DNA of 64,000 nucleotides from Streptomyces sp. NBC_00223 (GTDB taxonomy: Bacteria > Actinomycetota > Actinomycetes > Streptomycetales > Streptomycetaceae), in NCBI RefSeq assembly GCF_036199905.1, contig NZ_CP108109.1, positions 1,116,001 through 1,180,000 of the forward strand, written 5' to 3'. The position numbers were made by a program, and so were the translations under genes. Positions 47,539-56,800 of the stretch are shown in pieces. The notes under the pieces are model-generated. The model had not been told where the DNA came from and did no database searches. It was given only the letters and a program-made list of their open reading frames with translations. The first letter of the stretch is position 1; every line of letters starts with the position of its first letter.

Positions 47539-48463
47539 ACGACTCCTCCGCCTTCCAGAAGTAGATGTACCCGCCGACCCCGACGACCACCGCCCAGCCC
47601 ACCGCCGCGGCCCACACGTGCGGCGGGAGCTGCGACGCGGTCACACTGTCGATCAGCGCGAAACGGATCAGGCCGATGTAGACCGCGGCCGGGTTGAGGT
47701 CGAGCACGATCCGCACGAAGTGCGGCGCCGTGCTGGTGAGCTTGTCGATGCTGTACATGACGCCGGACACATACATCCAGGTGCGCAGCAGGAACGGCAT
47801 CAGCTGCGCGAGGTCGGTCATCTTACTGCCGAGCCGGGCGACCGTCATCGCCAGGCCGGTGTTGAAGACCCACTGGGTGATCAGCGCGGGGATCACCAGC
47901 AGCCAGGAGAGCGTGGGCACCTCGCCGGTCATCAGCACGATCGCCAGCAGGACGAACATCGACATCATCAGCTGCTGGAGCTGCATCAGGGTGAAGGCGA
48001 TCGGCATCGAGGCGCGCGGGAAGTGCAGCGCCCTGATCAGCCCGAGGTTGCCGGAGACCGCCCGCACCCCGCTGAGCACCGAGGACTGGGTGAAGGTGAA
48101 GATGAAGACGCCGGTGACCAGGAAGGCGATGAAGTTGTCGATGCCCCTGCTGGTGCCGATCAGCAGACCGAAGATCAAGTAGTAGACCGCCGCGTTCAGC
48201 AGCGGTGTCATGACCTGCCAGAGCTGGCCGAGGCGGGCCTGGGTGTACTGGGCCTGGGTGCGGGCCTTGGCGAACTCGTTGATGAAATGTCGACGGCCCC
48301 AGAGCTGTCGGGTGTACTCGGCCAGACCGGGCCGGGCCCCGCTGACGGACAGACCGTACTTGGCCGCAAGCTGGGCGGGGCTGAGGCCGTCGTCGGCCGA
48401 GGGTGCCGGTGGGGCTCCGACGGCGACCGCACCATTGTGCGTTGTCTCGCTCACAGTTGACAC
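47525..48463 (-). CDS. tagG: ABC-2 type permease, TagG/Wzm type
   Basis: A 312-residue integral membrane protein: ~65 cytosolic N-terminal residues (YTRQLWGRRHFINEFAKART), then six helices with the ABC-2 features LGQLWQVMTPLLNAAVYYLI and LMPFLLRTWMYVSGVMYS. With the ATPase it makes a complete polysaccharide/teichoic-acid flippase. GTG 48463 is chosen because GAGG lies 6 bp upstream; other GTG/TTG codons nearby are possible. Confidence 0.88.
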   Translation of the reverse strand: MSTVSETTHNGAVAVGAPPAPSADDGLSPAQLAAKYGLSVSGARPGLAEYTRQLWGRRHFINEFAKARTQAQYTQARLGQLWQVMTPLLNAAVYYLIFGLLIGTSRGIDNFIAFLVTGVFIFTFTQSSVLSGVRAVSGNLGLIRALHFPRASMPIAFTLMQLQQLMMSMFVLLAIVLMTGEVPTLSWLLVIPALITQWVFNTGLAMTVARLGSKMTDLAQLMPFLLRTWMYVSGVMYSIDKLTSTAPHFVRIVLDLNPAAVYIGLIRFALIDSVTASQLPPHVWAAAVGWAVVVGVGGYIYFWKAEESYGRG

Positions 48464-48536
48464 TTTCGTCCTCAATGTGCGCGCCGGGGGAAGGGGAGGC
48501 CCCGGGCTGCGCCTGATGCTCTCAGGTCCGAGCTTG

Positions 48537-49424
48537 TCAGATGATCGGGGGTCGGCCTAGTCGGGTCAACTTCCACACCGTCCGCCACCTCATCGCCCGC
48601 CGCGGGCCGCACGGGGTCGTCCAGCCCTCGCGGAAACCGCCGAACCACGCGCGCAGCGCGGACCCGGACGGCCTACGCGCCAGAGTGAGCACAAGCCATA
48701 CGCCGAGATACACCGGAACGAGCGGCCACGGCAAATTGCGCCGGGCCAGCCAGACCCGGTTGCGGGCCACCATACGGTGGTAGACCGCGTGCCGGGCGGG
48801 CGAGGTGGTCGGGTGGTGCAGCACCATGTCGGCGCGGTAGTCGATCATCCAGCCCGCGTCAAGGGCTCTCCAGGCCAGATCCGTTTCCTCGTGCGCGTAG
48901 AAGAACTCGGCCGGCAGCACCCCGGCCTGCTCGAAGACCTTGCTGCGGACCGCGCAGGCGCCGCCGAGGAAGGTGGTCACCCGGGAGCCGCGCATCGGGT
49001 CCGAGGCGCGCAGCCGCGGCACATGGCGGCGCTGGGTGACGCCGGTCACCGGGTCGGCGATCCGGAAGCTGATGATGCCCAGCTCCGGGTCGGCGGCGAA
49101 GGCCGCCCTGACCAGCTCGGCGGTGTCGTCGAAGGGCAGCAGCCCGTCGTCGTCGAGGAAGAGCACCGCGTCGACGTCCCGGCCGGCGGGCCCGAACATC
49201 TCGATGCCCACATTGCGGCCGCCGGGGATGCCCAGGTTCTCCGGGAGTTCCGCGGTGCGCACCCCGGCGTGGGTGACCGGCGGCAGCGGGGCTCCGTTGC
49301 CGACCAGGGCCACCGCGACGGCCGGGCCCTGCTGCTTGGCGACCGAGTCCAGCAGGTCCTGGAGTTCGGCGGGACGGTTGCCCATGGTCAGGACCACCGC
49401 GCCGAGCGTCAGCGGCGTGCTCAC
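48537..49424 (-). CDS. Family 2 glycosyltransferase (rhamnosyltransferase-like)
   Basis: A 295-residue GT-A enzyme. The nucleotide-sugar site is near residues 6-12 (AVVLTMGNRP) and the metal-binding DXD is FLDDDGLLPF; GACAVRSKVFEQAGVLPAEF and YAHEETDLAWRALDAGW are typical of GT2 rhamnosyl/galactofuranosyl transferases. It starts with a GTG overlapping the CDP-alcohol phosphotransferase stop (GTGA). It probably adds sugars to the exported polymer. Confidence 0.88.
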   Translation of the reverse strand: MSTPLTLGAVVLTMGNRPAELQDLLDSVAKQQGPAVAVALVGNGAPLPPVTHAGVRTAELPENLGIPGGRNVGIEMFGPAGRDVDAVLFLDDDGLLPFDDTAELVRAAFAADPELGIISFRIADPVTGVTQRRHVPRLRASDPMRGSRVTTFLGGACAVRSKVFEQAGVLPAEFFYAHEETDLAWRALDAGWMIDYRADMVLHHPTTSPARHAVYHRMVARNRVWLARRNLPWPLVPVYLGVWLVLTLARRPSGSALRAWFGGFREGWTTPCGPRRAMRWRTVWKLTRLGRPPII

Positions 49425-50200
49425 TTGAGCCTGCTCGACGCGAGGACGGAGACCAGGTGCAGCAGGGTCTGGAGCAGCGCGATGCCGGCCAGTACGGCCA
49501 CGCCGAGCCGGGTGAAGAACAGGTCGTCGCGGATCTGGTCCACGACCGCGAGCACCAGGATGAACAGGGACGCCTCGACGCCGAGCACCAGCCGGTGGAA
49601 CTTCAGTGCGGCGGCCGCCCGGCGGGCCAGGGCCACCCCGGAGGAGCGCGGCTCCGACGCCGCCTCCTTGACCGGCGGGAGCCCGCCCTGGTGGCGGGCC
49701 ACACCGACGAGGTCGGTCTCCGCCTTGATCAGCACGGCCCCGAGCGCGGCGAGGGTGCCGAGGAAGGCCCACAGCCAGTCGATCCGGCCGCTGCCCCACA
49801 GATCGGCGGCGCGCAGCCCGAAGCCGACCAGCACGGCGGCGTCGCACAGGTAGGCGCCGACGCGGTCGAGGTAGACGCCCGCGAGGGAGAACTGCTTCTT
49901 CCAGCGGGCGACCTCGCCGTCGACGCAGTCCAGCAGCAGATAGAGCTGGACCGCGACCACGCCGAGCACCGCGCCGGGGATCCCCGGCACCAGCAGGGCC
50001 GGGGCGGCGAGCACGCCGCAGACGGTCATCACGTACGTCAGCTGGTTGGGGGTGATCCGGGTCGGCACGATGTACCGGTCTATGCGGAGCGAGAGCTCGC
50101 GCATGTAAAGGCGCCCGGCCCAGTGCTCGCCGCTGCGCCGGTCCTTCACCCCCGGGGGGTGAACGACCGGGCGCAGTTCAGCTACTGATGGTTTTGGCAT
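49421..50200 (-). CDS. CDP-alcohol phosphotransferase family protein
   Basis: A 259-residue membrane enzyme with about six helices. The CDP-OH motif D-x2-D-G-x2-A-R-x(n)-G-x3-D-x3-D reads DCVDGEVARWKKQFSLAG, then GVYLDRVGAY. The last catalytic Asp position is Ala, so activity may depend on another residue or a subfamily variation. It would transfer a phospho-alcohol from its CDP ester. It overlaps both neighbours in the operon. Confidence 0.82.
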   Translation of the reverse strand: MPKPSVAELRPVVHPPGVKDRRSGEHWAGRLYMRELSLRIDRYIVPTRITPNQLTYVMTVCGVLAAPALLVPGIPGAVLGVVAVQLYLLLDCVDGEVARWKKQFSLAGVYLDRVGAYLCDAAVLVGFGLRAADLWGSGRIDWLWAFLGTLAALGAVLIKAETDLVGVARHQGGLPPVKEAASEPRSSGVALARRAAAALKFHRLVLGVEASLFILVLAVVDQIRDDLFFTRLGVAVLAGIALLQTLLHLVSVLASSRLK

Positions 50201-51239
50201 AGTCGGCGTATGCGTCCCTGATCTGAGTGGCGGACAGGTCGAGGTGTTCCAGGATCGTGTAGCGCCCGGGGCGGGTCTGCGGCGCGTAGCGCACCGCTTC
50301 GACGAACTCCTGAGCGGTGAAGCCGATCTCGTCGGGCCCCACGGGCAGCCCGTGGCGGCGAAGTGCGGTGGCGATCAGCGCGGACTCGGCGTGGGCGCCG
50401 CGCAGGTGCATCGCGAAGGCGGCGCCGAGCCCGACCTGCTCACCGTGGGCGGCGGCCCGCTTGGGGTGGAGCAGGTCGAGGGCGTGGCTGATCTCGTGGC
50501 AGGCGCCGGACGAGGGGCGGGTGTCGCCGCTGATCGACATGGCGATCCCGGTGAGCACCAGGCCCTCGGCGAGGGTGACCAGGAAGGCGTCGTCGCCGAT
50601 GCCGCCGGGGTGGCGGAGCACCGCCTCGCCCGCGCTGCGGGCCATGGCGGCGGCCAGGCCGTCGATCGGCTCACCGGTCTCGCGGTGGGACAGCTCCCAG
50701 TCCGCGATGGCCGAGAGGTTGGAGACCGCGTCGCCGATGCCGGCCCTGACGTAGCGGGCCGGGGCCTCGCGGATCACGTCGAGGTCGATGACGACCGCTA
50801 TCGGCGTGGGGACGCCGTAGGAGCCGCGGCCGTTGTCGTTGTCCAGGGTGGACACCGGCGAGCACAGGCCGTCGTGCGAGAGGTTGGTGGCGACCGCGAC
50901 CATGGGCAGGCCCACCCGGGCCGCCGCGTACTTGGTCACGTCGATGATCTTGCCGCCGCCGAGGCCGACGACCGCGTCGTAGCGCTTGCCGCGGATGGCG
51001 TCGGCGAGCTTCACGGCCGCGTCGATGGTGCCGCCCTCGACCGGGTACCAGTCGGCGCCGGGCAGTTCGGGGGCGAGCCGTTCGCGCAGCCGGGCGCCCG
51101 AGCCCTCGCTCGCGGCGATGGCGAGCTTGCCCGAGGTGGAGATCCGCTGGTCCGCGAGGAGCTTGGACAGGTCGGCGAGCGCCCCGCCGCGGATGTCGAC
51201 GACGACCGGCGAGGGGATCAGCCGGGTCAGTACTGGCAC
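50178..51239 (-). CDS. Glycerol-1-phosphate dehydrogenase-like enzyme (AraM/EgsA group)
   Basis: A 353-residue iron/zinc-type alcohol dehydrogenase-fold protein. The NAD site is VVGLGGGKIIDVTKYAA, ATNLSHDGLCSP is the family substrate loop, and the metal ligands come from SGACHEISHALDLLHP and AAHGEQVG. The AraM/G1PDH family reduces dihydroxyacetone phosphate to sn-glycerol-1-phosphate. Finding it beside a nucleotidyltransferase and CDP-alcohol phosphotransferases suggests that glycerol-1-phosphate is the alcohol being activated. It overlaps both neighbours. Confidence 0.85.
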   Translation of the reverse strand: MPVLTRLIPSPVVVDIRGGALADLSKLLADQRISTSGKLAIAASEGSGARLRERLAPELPGADWYPVEGGTIDAAVKLADAIRGKRYDAVVGLGGGKIIDVTKYAAARVGLPMVAVATNLSHDGLCSPVSTLDNDNGRGSYGVPTPIAVVIDLDVIREAPARYVRAGIGDAVSNLSAIADWELSHRETGEPIDGLAAAMARSAGEAVLRHPGGIGDDAFLVTLAEGLVLTGIAMSISGDTRPSSGACHEISHALDLLHPKRAAAHGEQVGLGAAFAMHLRGAHAESALIATALRRHGLPVGPDEIGFTAQEFVEAVRYAPQTRPGRYTILEHLDLSATQIRDAYADYAKTISS

Positions 51240-51979
51240 GCGATCTCCCGGCCCCTGGCCAGATCGGCGTGGTTGTCGATCTCGACCCAGGACACGTCGC
51301 CTATGGGTGCCACGTCGATGGTGAAGCCGCGGTCGACCAGCTCCTGGTAGCCGTCCTCGTAGTACAGGTCGGGGTCCCGTTCGAAGGTGACCTTGAGCGC
51401 GTCGGCCAGCTCGGCGGCGGCCTCGGGCTCGATCAGGGTCACCCCGATGTACTCGCCGGTGGCGTCGGCCGGGTCCATCAGCTTGGTGATCCGGCGCACC
51501 CCACGGCCGGGCGCGGTGACGACCTTCATCTCCTCGTCGGCGAGGCGCTTGACGGTGTCGAGCGCCAGGATGATCCGGCGGCCCTCACCGCGGGCGGCGA
51601 GCAGCGTCCGCTCGACGGAGACCGGGTGCACGGTGTCGCCGTTGACCAGAATCACTCCCTGGGTGAGGACGTCCCGGGCGCACCACAGGGAGTAGGCGTT
51701 GTTCCACTCCTCGGCCTTGTCGTTGTCGATCAGCGTGAGGGCGAGGCCGTACTTCGCCTCCAGGGCCGCCTTGCGCTCGTAGACGGCCTCCTTGCGGTAG
51801 CCGACGACGACGGCGGCCTCGGTGAGGCCGATCTCGGCGAAGTTCGCCAGGGTCAGGTCGAGGACGGTGGGGCCGTCGGGCGCGCCGTCGGGGCCGACCG
51901 GCACCAGCGCCTTGGGCAGCGTGTCCGTGTACGGACGCAGACGGCGTCCGGCGCCGGCCGCCAGCACGAGGCCGATCAT
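51227..51979 (-). CDS. Sugar/alcohol-phosphate nucleotidyltransferase
   Basis: A 250-residue NTP-transferase-fold protein starting MIGLVLAAGAGRRLRPYTD, followed by LPKALVPVG (the K and nucleotide-binding loop) and VNGDTVHP (metal Asp). This resembles the cytidylyltransferase half of archaeal and actinobacterial enzymes making CDP-inositol or CDP-glycerol. In this operon it likely activates a phospho-alcohol for the phosphotransferases. Its start overlaps the DUF5941 gene stop (ATGA). Confidence 0.85.
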   Translation of the reverse strand: MIGLVLAAGAGRRLRPYTDTLPKALVPVGPDGAPDGPTVLDLTLANFAEIGLTEAAVVVGYRKEAVYERKAALEAKYGLALTLIDNDKAEEWNNAYSLWCARDVLTQGVILVNGDTVHPVSVERTLLAARGEGRRIILALDTVKRLADEEMKVVTAPGRGVRRITKLMDPADATGEYIGVTLIEPEAAAELADALKVTFERDPDLYYEDGYQELVDRGFTIDVAPIGDVSWVEIDNHADLARGREIACQY

Positions 51980-53997
51980 GCGGGTTCTCCTGATTCGTCG
52001 TGGACCGCCGGGGCGCCCGAGGACACCCAGAAGCGGATGCTCTCGGCGAGGACCAGCAGCGCGAGGGCGCCGGCGAGGACCGCCAGCGCGACCGTGAGCC
52101 CGGTGCCGTGGGCGAGGGCGGCGGTGAGGACCGCCACCAGCAGCGTCCGGCCCTCGTGGCCGCCCGCCGCCCGGACCAGGGCCCGCGGGGGCGCCCCGGT
52201 GCCGCCGCGGATGCGGTACACGGTGTCGTAGTGATGGTAGGCGACGGCTGCCACCAGTCCGAATGCCGCCGGCAACGCTCCGTTCACCTGGGAGACGGCC
52301 GCGAGCGCCAGGATCGTGACGTACTCCCCCGCCCGGAACAGCGGCGGGACCAGCCAGTCGAGCGCGCCCTTGAGCGGGCGGGCGGTGGACAGGGCCGAGG
52401 TCAGCACGTAACCGACGGCGGCCACGGAGGGCCACCAGCTGCCGCGCGGGGCGAGCGCGGCGGTGGCGATCAGCGCGCCGGTGCCCAGCAGGGCGAGGGC
52501 GGGCGGCGCGAAGGCGGGCAGCCGGCGGGCGAGCGGGCGCAGGACGCGGGCGCCGGCCTCGGCGAGCGGTCCGCTGTCGGCGAGATCGGCCAGCGCCTGG
52601 GCGGCGCGGTCGGTGCGCCGGGCCCTGCGGGTCAGCGAGCGCAGTACGCGCCCGGCGGTGGTGTAGCAGGCGGCCAGCGCGCAGCCGACCAGCAGGACGA
52701 CGAAGGTGATCCGCGGTGTCGTGACCGCGGTGAGCACGGCGATCAGCGCCCAGCGCTCACCGATCGGCAGCACGATCATCCGGCGCACCCACACGGTCCA
52801 GCCGACGCTGTCGAGGCGGCCGGACAGGGCGGCGGTGGGGCTGGTGTTGGCGGTCGCGTCGTGGTTGGCCTCGTTGAAGGCGAAGTCCACGACGTGCCGG
52901 CAGGTCTGGAGCACCATGGCGCCGAGCGCCAGCGCCCATACATCGTCCCCGCCGCGGGCGGCGCCCAGCGCGAGTCCGGCGTAGTAGGCGTACTCCTTGG
53001 CCCGGTCGAAGGTGGCGTCGAGCCAGGCGCCGAGCGTGGAGTACTGCAACGAGTAGCGGGCCAGCTGGCCGTCGGTGCAGTCCAGCACGAAGGAGGCGAG
53101 CAGCAGCACACCGGCGGCGACATAGCCGCCGCGGGTGCCGGTGGCCGCGCATCCTGCGGCGATCAGCGCGACGACCAGCGAGGCGGTGGTGACCTGGTTG
53201 GGCGTGAGGCCGCGCCGGGCGCACCAGCGGGCGAGGTAGCGGGAGTACGGGCTGACGCAGTGGGTGGTGAAGAACCCGTCGCGGGACTTGACCGCGCTGC
53301 GCAGCCGTACGGACTCCTCGTCGACCGCCGCGACGGCCTCGGCGGCGGCGGCGCGCGCGGCCGGGTCGGCGGGGACGGCGGCGACCAGGACGCCGAGTTC
53401 GGGGCGGTGCGGCTCGACGCCTTCGGCGGCGAGCGCGTGGGCCAGGACATCGGCCGGTACGTCGGCGGCGAGCGTGAGCGCGGAGGGCGCGGCGCCGTCC
53501 GCCGCGGCGGCGCCCTGGCCGGCGGCGGCACCGACGGCGGCCGGGCCGGTCATGGCGGCCAGCGCGCGGGTCAGCGCGGGGCGGGCCGCGGCCTGGGCGG
53601 ACAGCGCGCCCGGCACGGCGGCCGCGTCGAACCGGGGGTCGGTCAGCGCCAGCCGCAGGGCGTGGCGGTGGCCGAGGAAACGGCGGTCGACGACGGCCAC
53701 CCGGTCGGCGGGCGGCACCTGCGCCAGCCGCTGCGCGACGGCGTCGGGCGTGTCCGCCTCGACGACCTGGAACCCCAGCGCCCGCAGGTCGTCCCCGAGC
53801 GGCGACGGCGACCCGGCGACGGGCGGGCCGGTCAGAATGGCGGTCGGCAGAGGAACCCACTCCCTGAAAGCGTGCGAAGGCGTGTCCGCGGACGGCCCAC
53901 GGGCCCGGACCGGGACGACGGCGAGGCTATCGGATACGGGACAGCGGCAGTTCACTGCCTGTTCGCCTGGGCTTGGCCCATCCGGTGTGATCATCAT
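51976..53997 (-). CDS. CDP-alcohol phosphotransferase with DUF5941 C-terminal domain
   Basis: A ~673-residue multidomain membrane protein. The N-terminal ~200 residues look like a degenerate nucleotidyltransferase (LPTAILTGPPVAGS, VAVVDRRFLGHRHALRLAL). The middle has a complete CDP-OH motif: DCTDGQLARYSLQYSTLG, then GAWLDATFDRAKEY, with all four Asp. The C-terminal ~250 residues contain six or more helices (DUF5941). The start is uncertain: ATG 53997/53994 is given, but recognisable sequence begins ~45 residues later. It is the promoter-proximal gene of the polymer operon. Confidence 0.8.
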   Translation of the reverse strand: MMITPDGPSPGEQAVNCRCPVSDSLAVVPVRARGPSADTPSHAFREWVPLPTAILTGPPVAGSPSPLGDDLRALGFQVVEADTPDAVAQRLAQVPPADRVAVVDRRFLGHRHALRLALTDPRFDAAAVPGALSAQAAARPALTRALAAMTGPAAVGAAAGQGAAAADGAAPSALTLAADVPADVLAHALAAEGVEPHRPELGVLVAAVPADPAARAAAAEAVAAVDEESVRLRSAVKSRDGFFTTHCVSPYSRYLARWCARRGLTPNQVTTASLVVALIAAGCAATGTRGGYVAAGVLLLASFVLDCTDGQLARYSLQYSTLGAWLDATFDRAKEYAYYAGLALGAARGGDDVWALALGAMVLQTCRHVVDFAFNEANHDATANTSPTAALSGRLDSVGWTVWVRRMIVLPIGERWALIAVLTAVTTPRITFVVLLVGCALAACYTTAGRVLRSLTRRARRTDRAAQALADLADSGPLAEAGARVLRPLARRLPAFAPPALALLGTGALIATAALAPRGSWWPSVAAVGYVLTSALSTARPLKGALDWLVPPLFRAGEYVTILALAAVSQVNGALPAAFGLVAAVAYHHYDTVYRIRGGTGAPPRALVRAAGGHEGRTLLVAVLTAALAHGTGLTVALAVLAGALALLVLAESIRFWVSSGAPAVHDESGEPA

Positions 53998-54277
53998 GCT
54001 CGCATGTCGGCGTGACGACAACCGACCCGCCCTGCAACCGTTCGAGTGAACTCGCCGGCCCTTCGCGCACGGGTCGGCCACCCCTCATCACCGCAGGTCA
54101 CCGCACATGACAACGGTCTCCAGTACCGGCTTGCCCACAGTGCGTGACCGGTGTTGACTGGCCCGCGACGACCGGAGGACGGCCGGCACCGGAGCGCGCG
54201 GTGCCTGCGGGGACCCGGCCCGGACGGTGCGGACGGTTGCGGACGATGACGGACGAACGGGAAGAGGGGCCGGGTCG

Positions 54278-55231
54278 ATGGGGGCAGGACACAGCCACGG
54301 TCACGGCCACAGTCACGGGACGCCGGTGACCGGTCCGGTCGGTACGGCGGGCGCCGTCCACCGCGGGCGGCTGCGGATCGCGCTGGGCATCACCGTGCTG
54401 GTGCTGGTCACCGAGGTGGTCGGCAGCGCCGTCACCGGTTCGCTCGCGCTGCTCGCGGACGCCGGGCACATGGCCACGGACGCGGCCGGGCTGGCCATGG
54501 CGCTGCTCGCCGTGCACATCGCCGCCCGCCCGCCGAGCGAGCGCCGCACCTTCGGCTTCGCCCGCGCCGAGATCCTGGCCGCCGTGCTCAACGCGGTGCT
54601 GCTCTTCTGCGTCGGCGCGTTCATCTTCTACGAGGGCGCGCGGCGGCTGATCACCCCGCACTCCATCGACGGCGGCGCGACCGTCGTCTTCGGTCTGGTG
54701 GGCCTGGTGGCCAATTCGGTCTCCCTGCTGGTGCTGATGCGCGGGCAGCGGGAGAGCCTGAACGTCCGGGGGGCGTTCCTTGAGGTGATGGCCGACGCGT
54801 TCGGCTCGCTGGCGGTCGTGGTGGCGGCGCTGGTGTTCATGGCCACGGGCTGGCGGCAGGCGGACGCGGTGGCCTCGCTGCTGATCGGGCTGCTGATCGT
54901 GCCGCGCACCTGGCAGCTGCTGCGCGAGGCGGTGGACGTGCTGCTGGAGGCGGCGCCCAAGGGGGTGGACATGGCTCAGATCCGCCGCCACATCGTGGCC
55001 CTCGAAGGCGTCGAGGGGCTGCACGACCTGCATGTCTGGACGATCACCTCGGGGCTGCCGGTGCTGTCGGCGCATGTCGTGGTCAGCCAGGACGTCCTGG
55101 AGGCGGTGGGCTACGAGAAGATGCTGCACGATCTCCAGGGCTGCCTGGGCACGCACTTCGACGTGGAGCACTGCACGTTCCAGCTGGAACCGGTGGGCCA
55201 CGCGGAACACGAGGCCCGCCTCTGCCACTAG
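54278..55231 (+). CDS. Cation diffusion facilitator (CzcD/ZitB type)
   Basis: A 317-residue efflux protein for Zn/Co/Cd. A His-rich N-terminus (GHSHGHGHSHG) is followed by six helices; metal-binding residues are in LLADAGHMATDAAG (helix 2) and LEVMADAFGSLAV (helix 5), with a cytosolic C-terminal domain (GLHDLHVWTITSGLPVLSAH). ATG 54278 is preferred over an upstream ATG because GAAGAGG precedes it. It diverges from the DUF5941 gene. Confidence 0.92.
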   Translation: MGAGHSHGHGHSHGTPVTGPVGTAGAVHRGRLRIALGITVLVLVTEVVGSAVTGSLALLADAGHMATDAAGLAMALLAVHIAARPPSERRTFGFARAEILAAVLNAVLLFCVGAFIFYEGARRLITPHSIDGGATVVFGLVGLVANSVSLLVLMRGQRESLNVRGAFLEVMADAFGSLAVVVAALVFMATGWRQADAVASLLIGLLIVPRTWQLLREAVDVLLEAAPKGVDMAQIRRHIVALEGVEGLHDLHVWTITSGLPVLSAHVVVSQDVLEAVGYEKMLHDLQGCLGTHFDVEHCTFQLEPVGHAEHEARLCH

Positions 55232-55623
55232 GCCCTCGCCGGGCGGGCCGCCCCGGACCGTGTGCCCGGGTGCTCCCGGGAGGCACCCTCCACCTTCCGG
55301 CAGGCACGTTCTCCGCTGCGCGGGCCCACACGCCGTGGCCGGGCCTGGCGCCCGGTGAGGCCGCGCCCGACGCGACGCGGCGGCCTCTCTCCCGCCCGGA
55401 TGCCCGCCCGACCGTCCTGGTCAGCGAGCCGCCGGGGGAGGCGCGCGCCGCCCGGCGGCGGACTGCCGGGCGGGGCAGCCCCCGGCCAAGGGGCCGCGGG
55501 AACGGGCGGGGGCGTGAACGCGGGGCCGGCGTTCGCCCCGAAGCGCCGGTGCGGCGACGCGGTACGGGCGCGGAACGAGGCCGGAAGTGAGGCAGACTAA
55601 GGTCTTGTCGTCGAACGCGAAGG
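55232..55623. other. About 390 bp without a gene
   Basis: Very GC-rich, with no supported coding sequence. A TAAGGT hexamer near 55597, ~25 bp before the idi start, could be a -10 element; nothing else is recognised. Confidence 0.4.
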
Positions 55624-55629
55624 ATGGAA

Positions 55630-56241
55630 ATGCCAACCAGTCCTGCCACCGGCCGACCCGGCTCCCCCGCTTCCACGCCGTCCCCGAACGGGGTCGCGGA
55701 ACCGATCCTGCTCGAACTGGTCGATGAGAACGGCGTGACGATCGGCACGGCGGAGAAGCTGTCGGCGCACCTGGCGCCTGGACGGCTGCACCGGGCGTTC
55801 TCGGTCTTCCTCTTCGACGACGAGGGCCGGATGCTGCTCCAGCGCAGGGCGCTGGGCAAGTACCACTCCCCCGGTGTGTGGTCCAACACCTGCTGCGGGC
55901 ATCCGTACCCCGACGAGCCGCCGTTCGTGGCGGCGGCCCGGCGGACCGCGGAAGAGCTGGGCGCCGCGCCCGCGCTGATGCGCGAGGCCGGCACGGTCCG
56001 CTACAACCACCCCGACCCGGCCTCCGGCCTGGTGGAGCAGGAGTACAACCACCTGTTCGTCGGCCTGGTCGGCGGCCCGCTGCGGCCCGACCCGGAGGAG
56101 ATCGACGAGACGGTGTTCGCGGACCCGAAGGAGCTGGCCCGGCTGCGCGAGAGCGGACCGTTCTCGGCCTGGTTCCAGACCGTGCTGGACGCGGCGCTGC
56201 CCACCGTGCGCGAGGTGACCGGGGGTACGGCGGGCTGGTAG
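55630..56241 (+). CDS. idi: Isopentenyl-diphosphate delta-isomerase, type I
   Basis: A 203-residue Nudix-fold isomerase interconverting IPP and DMAPP. Catalytic Cys lies in WSNTCCGHPYPDEPP and catalytic Glu in LVEQEYNHLFVG; the Nudix-like helix is FVAAARRTAEELGAAPAL. ATG 55630 has AAGGATGG just upstream, which doubles as the ribosome site; an ATG 6 bp earlier is the alternative. It supplies building blocks to the hopanoid genes of the same region, though transcribed from the other strand. Confidence 0.94.
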   Translation: MPTSPATGRPGSPASTPSPNGVAEPILLELVDENGVTIGTAEKLSAHLAPGRLHRAFSVFLFDDEGRMLLQRRALGKYHSPGVWSNTCCGHPYPDEPPFVAAARRTAEELGAAPALMREAGTVRYNHPDPASGLVEQEYNHLFVGLVGGPLRPDPEEIDETVFADPKELARLRESGPFSAWFQTVLDAALPTVREVTGGTAGW

Positions 56242-56308
56242 CGGGGAGTACGACGGCCCCGCGAGAGGCCGGCCCGGGCAGCCGCCCGCCACCGCGCGCG
56301 GCTGCCCC

Positions 56309-56800
56309 TCAGTGCGCCGGCGCGCTCAGCGGCAGCGCCGCCCGGACGATCTTGCCGCCGCCCGATGTCCGGGTGATCTCGCACCGGCCGCCCGCCTCGT
56401 CGGTGAGCGTCTTGACCAGCAGCAGTCCCCGCCCGCCGGTCCGCGCGTGGTCGGTCTCCAGGGCCCTGGGCCGGTACGGGTGGCTGTCCTCGACGGCGAT
56501 CCTGATCCACTCCGCGCCGACCGCGACCTCCACGGAGAACTCGGGCGAGAGCACGGCCGCGTGCCGGACGGCGTTGGTGACGAGTTCGGAGAGGATCAGC
56601 ATCAGCCCGTACAGCGTGTCGTCGTCCACCGGCACCCCGCGCTCGCGGATCAGCGCGCGCACCCCGTGCCGCATCCGGGGCACGGACGTCTCGACGGAGG
56701 GGGCCGTGAACCGCCACACCCCCTCGTACGGTCGTGGTGCCGGAGCCTGGGCCTGACCGGGCGGAACGCTCCCGCGGACCTCCATGACCGCACCCACCAT
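56309..56800 (-). CDS. ATP-binding regulatory protein (HATPase_c, RsbW-like)
   Basis: A 163-residue protein with a Bergerat fold: LYGLMLILSELVTNAVRHA (N-box), IAVEDSHPYRPRALE (G1-like) and GGRGLLLVKTLTDEAGG (G2). It lacks sensor and phospho-acceptor domains and belongs to the large Streptomyces family of serine-kinase/anti-sigma-like proteins. ATG 56800 is given; ATG 56785 is also possible. It converges with idi. Confidence 0.85.
   Translation of the reverse strand: MVGAVMEVRGSVPPGQAQAPAPRPYEGVWRFTAPSVETSVPRMRHGVRALIRERGVPVDDDTLYGLMLILSELVTNAVRHAAVLSPEFSVEVAVGAEWIRIAVEDSHPYRPRALETDHARTGGRGLLLVKTLTDEAGGRCEITRTSGGGKIVRAALPLSAPAH

Noticed and set aside
52000-54015. Long plus-strand open frame over the DUF5941 gene
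   Set aside because: It is repetitive Gly/Arg-rich antisense of a clear membrane enzyme with intact CDP-alcohol motifs.
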